From Oikopleura dioica (lineage: Eukaryota > Chordata > Appendicularia > Copelata > Oikopleuridae): a stretch of DNA of 64,000 bases. Position numbers and translations under genes: made by a program. The DNA lies in contig OU015566.1 in the NCBI GenBank assembly GCA_907165135.1, positions 374,501-438,500 of the forward strand, written 5' to 3'. The notes beneath the pieces were generated by a model. The model was not told the origin of the DNA and searched no databases. It worked only from the letters and a program-made list of their open reading frames with translations. Of this stretch, positions 40,916 through 53,578 are shown piece by piece (position 1 is the stretch's first letter; every line of letters begins with the position of its first letter).

Positions 40916-42480
40916 TCAAGATGAGAATATTTTGTCCTTGTTAATATACGCATTCAATTGTTCCATAATGCTGCCAAAGATACCGCTGAGCAAAAAGAAT
41001 AGAATAATGTAGCAGAATATTGATTTACATCTTTGATCCGAGTAATTTTCATTCACTATAAAAACCATTAGTAATGGTCCACTATGGTAAGGCTTAAGGG
41101 GGTTCGACGATAATCGGGATTTTTAGGAACAAAATTCCGAGAAAACCTGATTGGCCGGAAAAATTTGGACTTTTAAGGTTATAAGAAAAGGGTTGAAAAA
41201 ATCTATCGGCGAAAAGAAAAAAAATTTTGACCAGAAAAAATGGTCGAAAACTTGGTCTAAAAGTGGACCCCAAATTGCCATTTTGGCAATTTTTTGATTT
41301 TTTCGTCATTTTTCTTCGGACACTTTTTGTAAAGAAGTGCACAAAATTTCTGCGAAGACTCGCGAAACTCTTTGCCGATAGATTCTTAATACCCTTCTTT
41401 TCCCAACCGAGAACTCAAAATAAACTTACGCAATCGGGTTTTTAGGGAAATTTGTTTTTAAAATTCTTATTTTCGTCGACCTCCCCCTTCAGTTAAGGTT
41501 AAAACTCTTTAGTACTAAAGTTATATTAATACTGAAAAGATAATTTTATCTCTCAGAAAAACATAATTTTTTGATAATGTCGGTTTTTTGAATAATGTCT
41601 TATTAAAAAAAGCGTACCTTTTACTTGTACCCAAATCATTGCTTGATAAAGATCACTATGATTCCATCCAGTCTTCAAAAACCGTTATTTAAAATTCGTA
41701 CATAATAACCTAAGCATTGGATAAGCATAGTATCTTCTTCTGAAAGTGAGCGCATCTCCGGATTCCAGCCGGATTTCACACCACATTGATTTGGAATAGT
41801 TGGAAACTGATACAATCGGTCATCGAATGATTTTCTTGTGCATGGCAGAATAGCGGTGGTGTTTTTTGGTTCACCTGGAATGCTAATAATAATTATTTTT
41901 TTTGAAGTAGTGATTTACCTGGAAGCACCTCAGTGATAAAAAAATGAATAAATTCGGGACCACCTCGAACGAAATTAGCTTTGGTCAGCGGAATCCTGCG
42001 CAGAGTTCGAAATTTTCAAAAAGTCGCAGCTCTCAATTTTGCCCCCAAAGATTTCAAAGTCTTCCATTCCCAAAAAAATGGGAGCCAATGAGAGTTAATG
42101 GCTGCCAGCTCCCAAAAATTTCGAACTCTGATCCTGGGAGGCTTCCAGACTGTTTTAGTACCACCATGAGAATTATTACTGTCTACTCGAACACTCACAA
42201 GTATTCTATTACTGGTCAAAATATTTATATATTGACGGAGAATCGCTTTTCGTAAATTGATATCGGCATTCTTCGGTGATCTTGATCTGGTTACTTACTT
42301 TGGAAAGGGATCAAGAAATGAGCTTTTCATTTAATTATGAAACCAATAAGACCTGAAAAGGGCTTTGAGATCTTCTAAATCGTGACATTCTTTGTCAGGA
42401 ACATGAACAGGGTCGTGGATTTGAACAACGTGGCTCATTTGAGAACTGCCTTTGTAACTGACCATTTTTACTGTTTCCAT
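40916..42480 (-). CDS. gene X1: unknown family, paralogue of X2, with MITE-derived intron
   Basis: Minus-strand exons: 42353..42480, 42134..42280, 41919..41995, 41874..41714, 41672..41618 and 41055..40916, totalling 708 nt and 235 aa. Matching X2 segments share ADINLRKA, QYI.IL.S..ILV, FFITE(V/I)LPG, FDDRLYQFP, CG.KSGWN..M..(L/I)SEED.M and TGWN. Exon phases are the same, and exon 4 is 55 nt in both genes. The C-terminal exon is hydrophobic (SIFCYIILFFLLSGIFGS), suggesting a membrane anchor. Two introns are non-canonical: 41996..42133 is GA-AG and contains a MITE; 41673..41713 starts TT and ends AG. A canonical alternative for the latter would end the protein early. The last intron (41056..41617) carries a TTAA MITE. 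Function unknown. It could be a decaying copy if the unusual introns are not spliced. Confidence 0.65.
41094..41491. mobile_element. TTAA-family MITE in the last intron of X1
   Basis: Left end TTAAGGGGGTTCGACGATAATCGGG; right end GTCGACCTCCCCCTTCA. It is very similar over ~400 bp to 63309..63710. Confidence 0.8.
42001..42130. mobile_element. 130-bp MITE inside X1 coding sequence
   Basis: Terminal inverted repeats CAGAGTTCGAAATTTT. Flanking 8-mers ATCCTGCG and ATCCTGGG differ at one base, so this is an 8-bp target duplication (hAT-like). Confidence 0.85.
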
Positions 42481-42686
42481 AACATTCAAAAATAAGTTCT
42501 AGAAATTCAAAAATACTTTTTTGATCAATTTTTCATATAAAAATTGTTATTCCGTCGCCAAAAGAATTCCAACAGCAACAAACTCTCAGTTAACCACCTG
42601 CATAATAGAGCGAAGCAGCTCTTGCAAAACTTGCTCAATCGACGGCTTGTTTATCAGTTTTTGCGGTAATGTTAAAAAAGAGAATA

Positions 42687-43074
42687 CAGTCGGAGTCCAA
42701 AATAAGGGACTTTTCTTGCTCCAAAATTTTCGAAAAAAAGTCCCTTAAATTGGGTCATCAAAGCAAAAAATATGTCGCTGAGAAGTTTTTTCGAAGTATA
42801 TTTTTTACGGCAAAATAAGCTGAAGTTATTGTTTTTGTGACTTAGAAGACATTTTTGAAAGAGGAAAACATATTCTGAAAGGCAAATCACTTCAGTTTGG
42901 GGCAAAGCTGGTTGAAATTAAGGTAATTGATACCCTTTATCAGCTCTCAACTAACTGAAGAAGCTTACTGATCTCGGAAAGTCCCTTAAATTGGATTTTT
43001 TTCTGCCGCTGATTTTCGGCATTTTGAGCAAAAAAGTCCCTTATCTTGGTGTCCCTTATTTTGGACTCCGACTG
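42687..43074. mobile_element. TA-flanked MITE (388 bp)
   Basis: Inverted ends CAGTCGGAGTCCAAAATAAG, bordered by TA at 42685..42686 and 43075..43076. Internal AAGTCCCTTA motifs repeat. Located upstream of X1. Confidence 0.85.
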
Positions 43075-43199
43075 TATATAAATCAGTATCTTCCAAAGAA
43101 GGTGGCAAAGATTCTAGTTTTATTGGACATACAAGGAAAGAAATAAATTCTTGCTTATTTTATCTAGAAACAAAAATTTAAATTCGAGTTGACTTTTCC

Positions 43200-43463
43200 T
43201 TAACGCGCGAGCGCACGGCGCCCCTTTTTCGGGGCAGAGCCCGTTTATCCTCGATTTTTTCAAGTTTTCATGATCGAAAATTTTCGTTACCCCACCTTGC
43301 TGGGGCTAAATTTTGTCGACAGTGTGTCTATTATGTCTTGTAGAAGACTTTTTTTGACCTAAGAATTTACTGGTTTTGCGCTAAAATGTTTAAATGGGGT
43401 TTGCCCCGAAAAAGGGGCGCCGTGCGCTCACCGGGAAAAAAATTTTGTGCGCTCCCGCGTTAA
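43200..43463. mobile_element. TTAA-flanked MITE (264 bp)
   Basis: Ends TTAACGCG(C/G)GAGCGCAC inverted, with an inner match GGCGCCCCTTTTTCGGGGCA. Non-coding. Confidence 0.75.
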
Positions 43464-43758
43464 TTGTTCGGGGCAACAACAAGGGGGACTTCTGTTACGA
43501 TTGGGCGGTCGTTTACGGAAAGAACGACATAATCAGGAATTGACACAAATTTACTCAGGTCGGAAGCGCCGGAGAATGAGCATGTTGCTTCTCTCTTTCA
43601 ACAAAATCCGGTAGATTTTTAGTTCTTTCCCTGTTGAGCCCATTTTTTGGAAATAACCCATCAAAAGATGGAAAATGATGGGAAACGGGCGAGGATAGGT
43701 TAAACAGAAGAGGACTTCGGGGATGGTAAACGGGAGTCCCGTTACGGGACCGGGGCAG

Positions 43759-44001
43759 GGTGTAGGGCGGCTACGTTCAAAACGCCGTTCAAAAAATTTC
43801 CAAAAATCCTTATAAAAATGAGCTCATATGCGCTCCGCGCCTGATTTGCAAGAAAACTCTTCAAATATGATGCCAACTTCCTCTACTTACACGCAGTTAA
43901 CCATTTGAGTCAATTCTCTCAACAAGATTTTTCGAAAATTTTGAACGCCGTTCAAAAAATAGGCCAAAAAAACGATTTTGAACGGGGCCGCCCGCCAACC
44001 C
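43759..44001. mobile_element. GGTGTAGGGCG-family MITE with CGGGGCAG duplication
   Basis: Left end GGTGTAGGGCGGC, right end GCCGCCCGCCAACCC, both bordered by CGGGGCAG (43751..43758, 44002..44009). It is a relative of the PLAC8-intron copy. Confidence 0.75.
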
Positions 44002-44009
44002 CGGGGCAG

Positions 44010-45170
44010 GACAATAGTTTATTGCCAATAGAACTACTACCCCGTCTTGGAAGAGTGACCCTCCTTTTGCCAGGAAAATAAGTCAAATCCCGGCAAAAGG
44101 AAGTAACGTCTTGAAGTCGCCAACATTCTTTAAAATCGATGGTAACGTACAGCTAACACACTATTCAATAAAAAATTGGACATTATAATTTCAAACAAAC
44201 ATTATAAATCAATTTCTGTCAAACCCTTAACAAAAAGAAAGAAAAACAAATAATAAAAAAGATAATTTAGATTGGAAAATCCAAGAAAACTTCAAATTTG
44301 AATTTTTGGATTATGACAAGTCTTCGCTCTTACCTCTTAGACTGAAAATGTTTCGGGAACTAACCCTAGCCCTTTTAGAAGAAAAATTTTCATGAGCACG
44401 AAAGGAGAATTCGCACAGGTTTTCGGGGCTAGGAGCTCGCAATTAACTCCCGATTTGCTCCCAATTTTACAAATCTTTTTAAAATCAATAAATATTAGTC
44501 TAGGAACTAATCTGCGCACGCAAAATTGGCAACACTCACTAAAAGTGAGTCACTTTATCGTATTCTTCTAGAAGAGACGTTTTTCTGACTCAATGTATCT
44601 TTAAACGTCTCTTTTGAAATTCAATAAGTATGTATAGCCAAAATTACATCTAGTATGATTTTAATAATCTTTGAAAAATACCTAAATTTAAGATTATGAG
44701 CATTTTATGAATAAAAGTACCGCATGTGCGCGTATTTTTATAAAAAGATACGTTTTTTTGACTCAACATATTTAAAATTGTCTCTTTTGAAATCTTTTTC
44801 AAATCAGAATTTGCTCGATAATAGTAAATCATTGTAAATTGTGATATCCCTCCATTCACCCGATTTTACCACTCCTGATGTTCCTCTCTCGTATAAATTT
44901 TCAGGTCTCCTTACTTTTTCATGGATGAAGACTTTATCTTTGATCCGTTTCGCAAATTCTAGTTAGCGACTGCACCATTAAATTAACCGCAAAAAATAAA
45001 AACGAGAAGATTTTCGCAGCAGGTTTCACAATTCTTCTTTGGGACGATGGAGATTATGTAGATATTTGGGAGATTACAGGAATCGATATGACCTTTTTTG
45101 CCCAAACAGAAAAGTTGCATCCGCCCTCTTGATTTTGAAACCCAACTGTAATTTTTTGAAAGATTTATAA
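44010..45170. other. no gene recognised
   Basis: AT-rich sequence with only short ORFs (60-70 aa) lacking recognisable motifs. Confidence 0.5.
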
Positions 45171-45174
45171 TAAA

Positions 45175-45405
45175 CTGGCGTTGCCTCACCTTCGGGTCGG
45201 CTTCGCCCTGTCCCTGACTGAATTGAATAAACAGGCGTTGCCTCTCCTTTGGGTCGGCTTCGCCCTTTCCTTCACTTAATTGAATATACTGGCGTTGCCT
45301 CCCCTTCGGGTCGGCTTCGCCCTGTCCCTGACTGAATCGAATAAAATGGCATTGCCGCTCCTTCGGGTCGGCTTCGCTCTGTCCCTGACTGAATTGACTT
45401 TTAGT
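45175..45405. repeat. ~58-bp tandem repeat, four units
   Basis: Units of GGCGTTGCCTC.CCTTCGGGT plus CGGCTTCGCCCTGTCCCTGA; a looser fragment recurs at about 45550..45590. Confidence 0.85.
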
Positions 45406-45609
45406 TGGTTGCCGTTCTGTTATTGCAGCTTTGGTTGCCCCTTTACCCGCGCTTTTTCTATTGTTCCTTTCTTGACTCGCTCAAAGTGATTCCAGGATGC
45501 TGCCCCTTCGCCCGCTCTTTGGGGGGCATTTATCTGCGCAATCCACTGTAACAGGCATCTTTGGGTCAGCTTCGCCCTATCTCCAACTGAATTAAAGGTC
45601 TTCCAGCAA

Positions 45610-46135
45610 TAGTTTTCAAGTTAAAAAGTCCTCCGGACTTTTACTTATACTTATACTTTTTATAATTCAAGTAAAGTCACGTGATTAATTTAAGGCAATG
45701 TAATGAGAAAAAACGGAATGAAAAAAAAGTGTCATCATCAGGATTCGAACACCCCAATAAGTCCCACTCCAGAAGTTTGTACAAAGAATTAGCTCTAGAA
45801 TTTTTTGCACAAAAGTGCACAAAGAGGTTGAATAAGATTCTGAAAGCGTTTTTTCTGTAGATTCAGATTATTCTTGATCTAGCTTTAAAAGAGATTAAAA
45901 TAAAAAGTTATCGAGAAAAAACTGTAATCTGTATTAGAAAATTGACATTTTTGATGGAAAACAACGTTGAATCAATTTTCAATAATGAAATGAAATGTTC
46001 CTTATGACTTGTTTTATACATAAACATCGATTAGGAATGGTTTTTTAAACTTTGAATTATGCTCATTTTATCACCGTTCACTCCCTATTTATAACAGACA
46101 TTTAATTTATACCTTATCAGGTTGACTTCGTTTAG
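45610..46135. other. no gene recognised
   Basis: No ORF or repeat that I can assign. Confidence 0.5.
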
Positions 46136-46139
46136 ACAA

Positions 46140-46310
46140 GGTGGCCCAAAACAGCAATATTTTGATCTTGTTTTTCTGTTTTACTCAGTTCGAAATTTCA
46201 CACTGCTCTCTCAATATAAAAGTATTCTTTTTCCTCTGTTCCTTTTTTGTTCATCTTAAGTTTAGTATCCTGATGAAGTTTATTCAATAAACGAAAACGT
46301 TATATTTCGA
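46140..46310 (+). mobile_element. solo Penelope-like terminal arm with degenerate hammerhead
   Basis: Matches the 25430..25607 arm. The hammerhead core CTGATGA (46270..46276), stem II GTTTAT/ATAAAC and GAAA (46293..46296) are present. The stem I partner is lost (TATTT instead of GATAC), so self-cleavage in this copy is unlikely. Confidence 0.7.
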
Positions 46311-46413
46311 TCCACCATAGAGGATGATCTTCGTCCAAGAAATAATTTCGAACTTACTGCTTAAGATATATCATATATGCGAAATTTCCGTATCTCTTTT
46401 CTGTATCTACATA

Positions 46414-47019
46414 CCGTGGTTTTCCATTTTAAGAGCGCCCAATTTAAGAGCGTTTTTGTCAAGATTTGGCGAATTTTGTCATCCGTTGAAATTCCAGTTT
46501 AAGAGCGTTTCTGGATATTTTTCATGAAAATGATAAAAAATAAAGATGTTTGGTAAATCATATGCCAAAAAAGGCTTGGTTTTTCCTTCATTATTTAAAA
46601 CTCTCCTCAATAGTCTTCCATAATTGATTCGGGTCTTTTGAACGAGAATCAACTCCTGATAAGAAAATGTTAATCATGTTCTTGCAAAATGAATATCAGT
46701 TATTTTGAAAGCGTTAAATCTGGGTATGGTCGCCCTTCAGCATATGCAAATATAGACTGAATACGGGTATAATTTTGCAAGATTATGAAAATAAATTCTA
46801 GAACACATCTGCCTTTCCAAAAAAGCCCAAAAAATTCGAAATCATAGATCTTTTTCGAAATTCCATACTTCTTTCTTCAAGGTCCATTCTGGCGCAAAGG
46901 TTTGAAATTTCTGACGAAAAAATAACTGTCATCCGGCCTTGATAGAAAAATTTCCAATTTAAGAGCGATTTGAGCGACCCGTGTCATCTGAAAAACGCTC
47001 TTAAAATGGAAAACCACTG
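46414..47019. mobile_element. TA-flanked MITE (606 bp)
   Basis: Ends C(C/A)GTGGTTTTCCATTTTAAG, TA at 46412..46413 and 47020..47021. Inner AATTTAAGAGCG and GTCATC motifs parallel the arrangement of the CAGTG.AAACCC family but with different sequence. Confidence 0.8.
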
Positions 47020-49967
47020 TATTTGTGAAATCGTTTGACAGTAAAAAGCGAGTCAACTTGACTCAGTTTTTAATTTTAACTAGTCGAACACTACTGCCAC
47101 CACAACAACAAACAATACTAGTGAAGGGTTTTCAAATATAAATAGCCAAAATAATATAAATAAGATGATAGAAACACACCATTCTGGTTTATATATTTTA
47201 TTTTCTAGAAATTTTCGTCTCCTTTCATGACGTTTGACTCTTTTGGGATCTTTTCAGTTTTCTTTTCAGTTTTCTCCCGATCGGAAAAAAACTGATTAAA
47301 TAGAAAAGAATCAAATCTTCACAAGAAAATAAAAGACCTTACAAAATCTATCGGATCGAAAATATTTCGACAAGAAAAAATTACAGTTTTACAGTTTTTA
47401 CAATTTGGACCCGCAAAATTTGGCCCTTTTTCGAATTTCGCGAAAATTAATAAAATTCGCTCAATAAGCCATCCAGTGTTTGAATAAACCCGCCCGCGAA
47501 TCCCGCGGGGGCCGTCTATAACTTATAGACTATAAGTTATAGACTATAACAAGGATCTTATTGGATAATATTCTCTAAAATGATTGAGAATTGACTGAGA
47601 ATTTTTGTAATTATGTAGTGCTTGTTTTCTAATGACTTTTGCAACATTTTACTGTAATAAGCGAGCTTGCCCCTGGCGCGCTAAGTGCGCACGTGACTTA
47701 GGAGCGGCAAGCGAGCGCACGTGACGCAGCGCGCAGAAAACCAAAAATTTCGTTTTCAACGAAATTGATGAAAAATAACCGCGCTCTTGGAAATTCGCCG
47801 AATCCGTCGTTTACAACGAAATTCTTGGAAAATATCGAAATGCACGGAAATCAACGAAATTGGCGGATAAGTATATAAACTGTTCACTGTTCAAACTTTT
47901 CACTTACACTCACAGAGATAACTAGAGTGCCAATAAACAACAAAATACAAATTTTTGTTTCCCTTTTTCTTTTGTCACTTGCGTAATAGAAGCAAGCAGT
48001 ACAATTATTTTTTTCAAAAACCTCAGTTGGATTCAAACAAGCCGAGGCTCACATTTTCCTGCACAATCAATCAAATCAAGCCTAGATTTTTGTTATTATA
48101 ATAAACTCAAATGATTGTTAACACATTGGTATCGCATTTCATTTCATTGATTTTAAAGCTTTGTGTTCTATCTCGTAACAAAAATTATCTCGAGAAATAT
48201 AAATTATTAAAACAATTTGTAGTGTTATGATTCTTCAATGAACGTCACTTACCACTAGAAAAATTTTTAGTGGAACCCTGCTCAATTGATTATTGAAGAA
48301 TTTCTATCTTGTATTTAGGGGGTCTCCAACGATTTTTCTCAAATTGGCCATTTTCGACCGGCGCTCACGCCGACACGGACTTATATTTTTAAAAAAAATT
48401 TATGTTGATCAAACCTAGATCTAGTGAAGCGTGTCTCAGATTTTTTAAAATCCAACCACATCTGGCGCTACGGCGCCGAGAAGGAGAGCATCTCGCGGAA
48501 AATCGCGTTTTTGGACACTTTTTCACCTGAGATTACTCCAAAATATTTGGTTACAAAAATTTTTTTTCCTCCTGTTTCTGAAAGTTCTAACACTAATTAA
48601 GTGAAGCGTCTCTCAGTTTTTTCAATTTCTAAAAAATGATTATGTAACAAAGACGATCAAAAAAATGTACGATTTTGGAAATTTCAACCCTTTGAATTGC
48701 CTTTTGGGCATCACCTAAACACTTATTTTCGGGCATAAATAGAAAGATGAGCTCATAGGCTATGAGTCATAGCCTTCCTAAAAATGTGCCATAAGAGACC
48801 CTTTAACAACTGTAAGCAAGAGTTTATTTTTTGATTTCGTCAAAATTGGCCACTTCAGCATCAATTTTAGACACTTTTTTCTACAACAATCGAAAAAAGC
48901 TTAACCTTTTTTCAGTTTTTTGCATGAGGAATTCAAATCTGAAGAGAAAATATTCTAATTCGTAATATCGAAAAATCTTGTTAATAACAAGTTTGAAAAG
49001 GACAAAGGTTTTTCAATCTCATCAAAAATATACAAGTAAGGAGTCTTTTGAAAGCTTTGAATGTATTGAGAACGAATATTATACCCACACAAGAATTTTT
49101 GGGGAAGCGAATCCAGACCCCTGGAAAGACATAGAGAAATAATATTTTCTGGTTTCCGATTGGTGAACAGAAACGTTAACTAGATTTTGTGATTTTTACC
49201 GAAGTGGCCTTAGATTTTAAAAAATTTTGTTAAGCGAAGTCAATTAAACGGTCGACTATTATCATAGTCTAAGATTCATAGAGAAAAAAAAATCATCTTT
49301 GAGCCCAATTTAACCCCGATTCCCATATCCATTCAAAAATCCATATCCCCAAAATTTTCATATTATCTAACCCTAACATTCTTTCGTTCAGACCAAAACC
49401 AAGTTCAGTTCTATCTTAACAATTTTACCAGAAGATTAAAACTTATGTCTCTTCTTTATTTTTATGATATCAGATAAGGGCGTCAGAACGTTTGACCAAA
49501 AAGAAAACTCAGTAGTAATGTTCTGGTTCAAAAAAGTCCTCCGATATGGTGCTTCCTGAGTTGTTTCCTTAATTTTTTCGGATCGTGGACTTGCTCGATC
49601 GCTACTCCTTGCACAGTTAAAAATTCGCCGAAAACGCCTGTTCACTGTTCGCTTTAGATTGAACAGCGATAAAAAAAAATCCTGTTCATTGTTCACTTTG
49701 CCCGAAATCGGAAATTTTTTCGCGAAGCTTTTTGAGTCAAACTAGATTTTTTAGAATCTAATGAGTATTAAAAAAGACGTTTTGCGTAGTTAGAGGACGA
49801 GTAATCTTCTCTTCCGATTGATCTTAGATTTTAATGTTTTCTCGTCATGCTTTTTTTTGCAATATTGCATTCTGGAACAAAGTTGTTGCTTTTTCACAAC
49901 AATTCTCTGCTTAGTTTAAGAGTCGATAATAACAATTTTGGCTCTCGACAGAACACGTTGATTGAAC
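47020..49967. other. gene-poor sequence
   Basis: Contains a small palindrome at 47515..47550 (TATAACTTATAGACTATAAG type). An 86-aa minus ORF at 49436..49696 has no recognisable domain. Otherwise I see no gene, RNA gene or defined element in almost 3 kb. Confidence 0.5.
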
Positions 49968-50110
49968 CAGAGTTCGAAATTTGTTAGCAGTACTGCCACG
50001 ACTGCCACTGGCAGCTGTCAATATCGGCAGTCACTTAGCAGTGGCAGTTTAATTTTTCAAGGGCTGGCAGTGACGCAAATTTTCAGACAAGAGCTCTTTC
50101 CAGAACCCTG
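49968..50110. mobile_element. CAGAGTTCGAAATTT MITE copy
   Basis: Left end CAGAGTTCGAAATTTGTTAG, GGCAGT-rich body, right end CAGAACCCTG. No clear target duplication. Confidence 0.6.
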
Positions 50111-50639
50111 ATTCTAAACCAAGTCGAATCCGTTGGATTTAATCCGAGCCCAAATGCGACTTTGAACTCAACCCTAACAGCATTCCTGAATGAATGATTG
50201 GGAATGACTTGATAAACTCAAAAACGATAGAAAAACAAAATAATGAAAACCGGTCTCCAGTGCTTCCAAAAGTGCGTCCAAGGTTTGGCCTTATGGCACG
50301 CTTGCCGTTGGCAGGCTTAATTAAACTATATAATAAAAAATCGATAAAAATATGCTCGGAGGGGGGTCGACTAAATTATTTCATAAGCCAATAAGCTCAT
50401 TTTATGTTTTGACTTATTTGACATTTCAAAAAATCTGTTAAAAATCCCTTCCTGGTAAAACTTCTTTTCTTTACCAGGAAAACAGTTACCTTCAGTAACT
50501 CTTACTAACTCTTGCCTATCCCCCTCGTGCTAGTTTGTTCCGTGATTTTCGCAGGTGTCCCCTAACACTTACCTTAATTAAAGTAAACTAGACTTCTTAT
50601 CAATTATTCATATGAGTTAATTATTTTTTCTTCTAACAA

Positions 50640-50745
50640 CACTCATCTCCTAATTTTTGGACCCAGGCGTCACTTCTAAGAGGGTATCCTGGGTCTGAGA
50701 CCGAGGCGTCACTTTTGAAATGAGTCCTGGGCCTGAGACCCAGGC
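50640..50745. repeat. ACCCAGGCGTCACTT tandem duplication
   Basis: About two ~50-bp units with GGCGTCACTT and (T)CCTGGG.CTGAGAC. Confidence 0.7.
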
Positions 50746-50784
50746 TTATTGCATCGTTTCTCTTAGCTTTCTAAAACTTATGAA

Positions 50785-51375
50785 TAAATGATTAATGATT
50801 GTACTGTTAAACTGACTCCTAAAAATGCTATACTTATATTATCAATTGCCCTCTTTCGGAAAAATGAATATTTACAGATATTTTTTGTCCTTTATGGTGC
50901 TCGTTTAAGTATTTTTCCTAGAAATAACAAAACAGCTCTAGAGATTTTCCTTTTTTTAATTGTTGGTAATAAAGTTAGAAATAACGATAGAGATAGATCA
51001 AGGTTGTATCCAGGTGGTATGGCATCATTTTAAAGAAGGCTTCATTATAAAGAAGTCGTCATTATAAAAATGGCTTCATTATAAAGAAGGCTTTATCATA
51101 AAACTGTTTATAATGAATCATTATTAATGATGCTTTTTTTTGATAAAAAACTAAATCAAAACGAATTTTGATTACTAGGATCATGATTTATTATTGAGCA
51201 TTATTGATTGTACTGTTAAACTGACTCCTAAAAAGGCTGTGCTTGATTTATCGATATGCATATTTCTGAAAAATACTTATTTACGGATAATTAATGGCAT
51301 TTATGGTGAATATTTCAATATTCTCTATCACTGATAGACTATCAGAAAACGATTAAACAGCTCTAGAGATTTTCC
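50785..51375. repeat. direct repeat pair with a short tandem array between
   Basis: 50785..50960 and 51205..51375 share GATTGTACTGTTAAACTGAC and AACAGCTCTAGAGATTTTCC with many substitutions. Between them, 51030..51110 holds ~20-bp units of GGCTTCATTATAAAGAA. Confidence 0.7.
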
Positions 51376-51811
51376 TAAGAATTTTTATTTTTGGAAATAA
51401 GAAAAGAAGAAGGTTCTTTTTTTTCAGAAGAAGGGGGAGTCACTTAATAGCGCCGCCTTGCGCCGCCCTGCGCCGCCCAGTCCCGCTTGATATTGCTCTT
51501 CTCAAAGATATTCGGTGTTTCAATGCTAATTTTTTTATGTTTTCTTATTTAAACTTTTATTCTTATACAGTTTTTTATGAAATTTGTTGACAAATTTTCT
51601 TGGGACACATTCAAAAATATAGGATATCAAATTTGTAGACATTTTTTGTCAAATTATATCTTTTCTTTCTCCAAAAAAATTTAAGCAAGTTTGTTGGGAC
51701 ATTTTTTTCGAGGCTCTGTATCAAATTTGTGGACATTTTTCAGAAAACAAGGGGAGAAAAAATGTCCACAATTCCATAAATAACGCATGAACGCACGAAA
51801 TTTCTTTCCTG

Positions 51812-52379
51812 CTGAACGCATATTGCGCAGATTTCTGCGCAGCACCATTAGAGCGCTCTAGCGACAATTATGGTCGAGATTTGAAAAAATCAAAGCTACC
51901 AAAATGAAGCTCAGACGCTTGCGAACGAGCTCATTATAGTTTAAAATCCTAACCGTAACCCGAACTTTGCTAAAAACGGTTATTTCTAAAATTACTCGAA
52001 AATGAACCAGTATTTTTTCAATTTTTTTCTATTTCATTGATCTCAAAAACAAATGTACAAAATATAAATTTATGATAAAATTTATATTAAATTTGATGTA
52101 AGAATGCGATTAAACGTGGAAAAAATAATTTTCAACCACAGAAAAAATAATGCAGAACTGTTGAAAAGCTAAAAAGCATGATTCGAAAAAATCGGAAATT
52201 TTCGTTCTGAAGCCAAATTTTCATCCTGAAGTCAAAAATTTTTTCGATGCCAGATTCGGATTCCTCATCGAAAAAGAGCTCCTAAAGTAGGGGTCCAATT
52301 AATATTTTGGTCAAGCAAAGTATGAGATATTGAGCTTTAAAGGGGCTCTGCGCAGAAATCTGCGCAATATGCGTTCAAG
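51812..52379. mobile_element. inverted-repeat element with TGCGCAGATTTCTGCGCA ends
   Basis: Ends TGAACGCATATTGCGCAGAT, inverted at the right. A related end fragment is near 12565..12595. No ORF. Confidence 0.65.
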
Positions 52380-52812
52380 CGATAACTCCATATTTAAATA
52401 GTCTGATCACCAGAAGAAAGAATACTAATAATTTAGGATGTCAGTTGGGGGAGTCCAAATAATCTCCATTAAATCATTTTGCCATTAAATCATCAATTTA
52501 TTAAGCACCTGACGCCAAGGGCCCTTACGCGCGCATTATCTGGTAGAGAACTCATGGGGTAAGCGGGGCCCCATTCTCGCTCTCGATCCAAACACTTATT
52601 TTTGTCAGGATTTGATCAGATGAGACCCGGTTTGAACCGAACCGGGCGGCGCTATTCAGTACCCCCTCGAAGAAAGGAATGATTTGAAAGACCTTTTTGA
52701 TTCTGAGAGACAAAACAACGCGTTTCTTATGCAATTTTTTTAGTCAATGACTCTTGCTTTGAAATAAATGAATCAAGATGGAACTCAGAAAAATGAAGCC
52801 TCAAAATCATTC

Positions 52813-53477
52813 TTAAGGGGGAGGTCGACGAGAATCGGGATTTCTGTGACCAAAAATGCGGAAAGACCTGCTTAGATAGACAAATTCTGACTATCTACGT
52901 GGAAAGAAAAGGGTCTGAAAATACGGCGGCGAAAACGTGAAAAAAAATTTTTTCCAAAAAATTTTGTAAAATTTAGGTCAAAGTGGGGGTGTCTCGTGAC
53001 CAAAAAATCTCAATAACGTGAATTTTTTTTCTTAATCAAATATTTTTAAAAGTAAGTTTAAACCTTTAAAAATACAGCGGCGACAATGAAAAAAGGGATG
53101 CTTATCGTGAAAATTTTTTGACTGTTGATTAAAAATATCCGATTTTCCTAAAAATCGTCATTTTTGCTCATTTCATAGGGAGTTTTACCAAAGTCGCGGA
53201 GACTCAGAATTTTTTACTGATAATTATTAAAAAATCATCAAAAAACAATATCTAGCACATGAAAATTTGATGGGAATTATTTTTGGGTGATATGACCAAT
53301 TTTTAAATTTCGTAAAATCTCGGAATCCAGACACAAAATCGAAAATTTTGTTAAAAAAAGTTAATAAATCCGCGAAAAGCTGGAGACCAAAAATTCTCCT
53401 TTTTTAGTAAGGAATCCAAAAATATAACCAAAATTTTGAAAAAACGAAAAAATTTTTCTCGTCGACCCCCTCCTTAA
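52813..53477. mobile_element. TTAA-flanked MITE, GTCGACGAGAATCGGG family (665 bp)
   Basis: Left TTAAGGGGGAGGTCGACGAG, right CTCGTCGACCCCCTCCTTAA. Longer than the ~400-bp copies at 41094 and 63309 and different in its centre. Confidence 0.85.
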
Positions 53478-53578
53478 CGCTTTGAATCCATTTTTTGGAT
53501 CAATTTAATATTGACAATATTATTAAACTCAAAATTTAATTGTTTAAAAAAACAACCTTTCGAGTCATTAGTAAAGAC

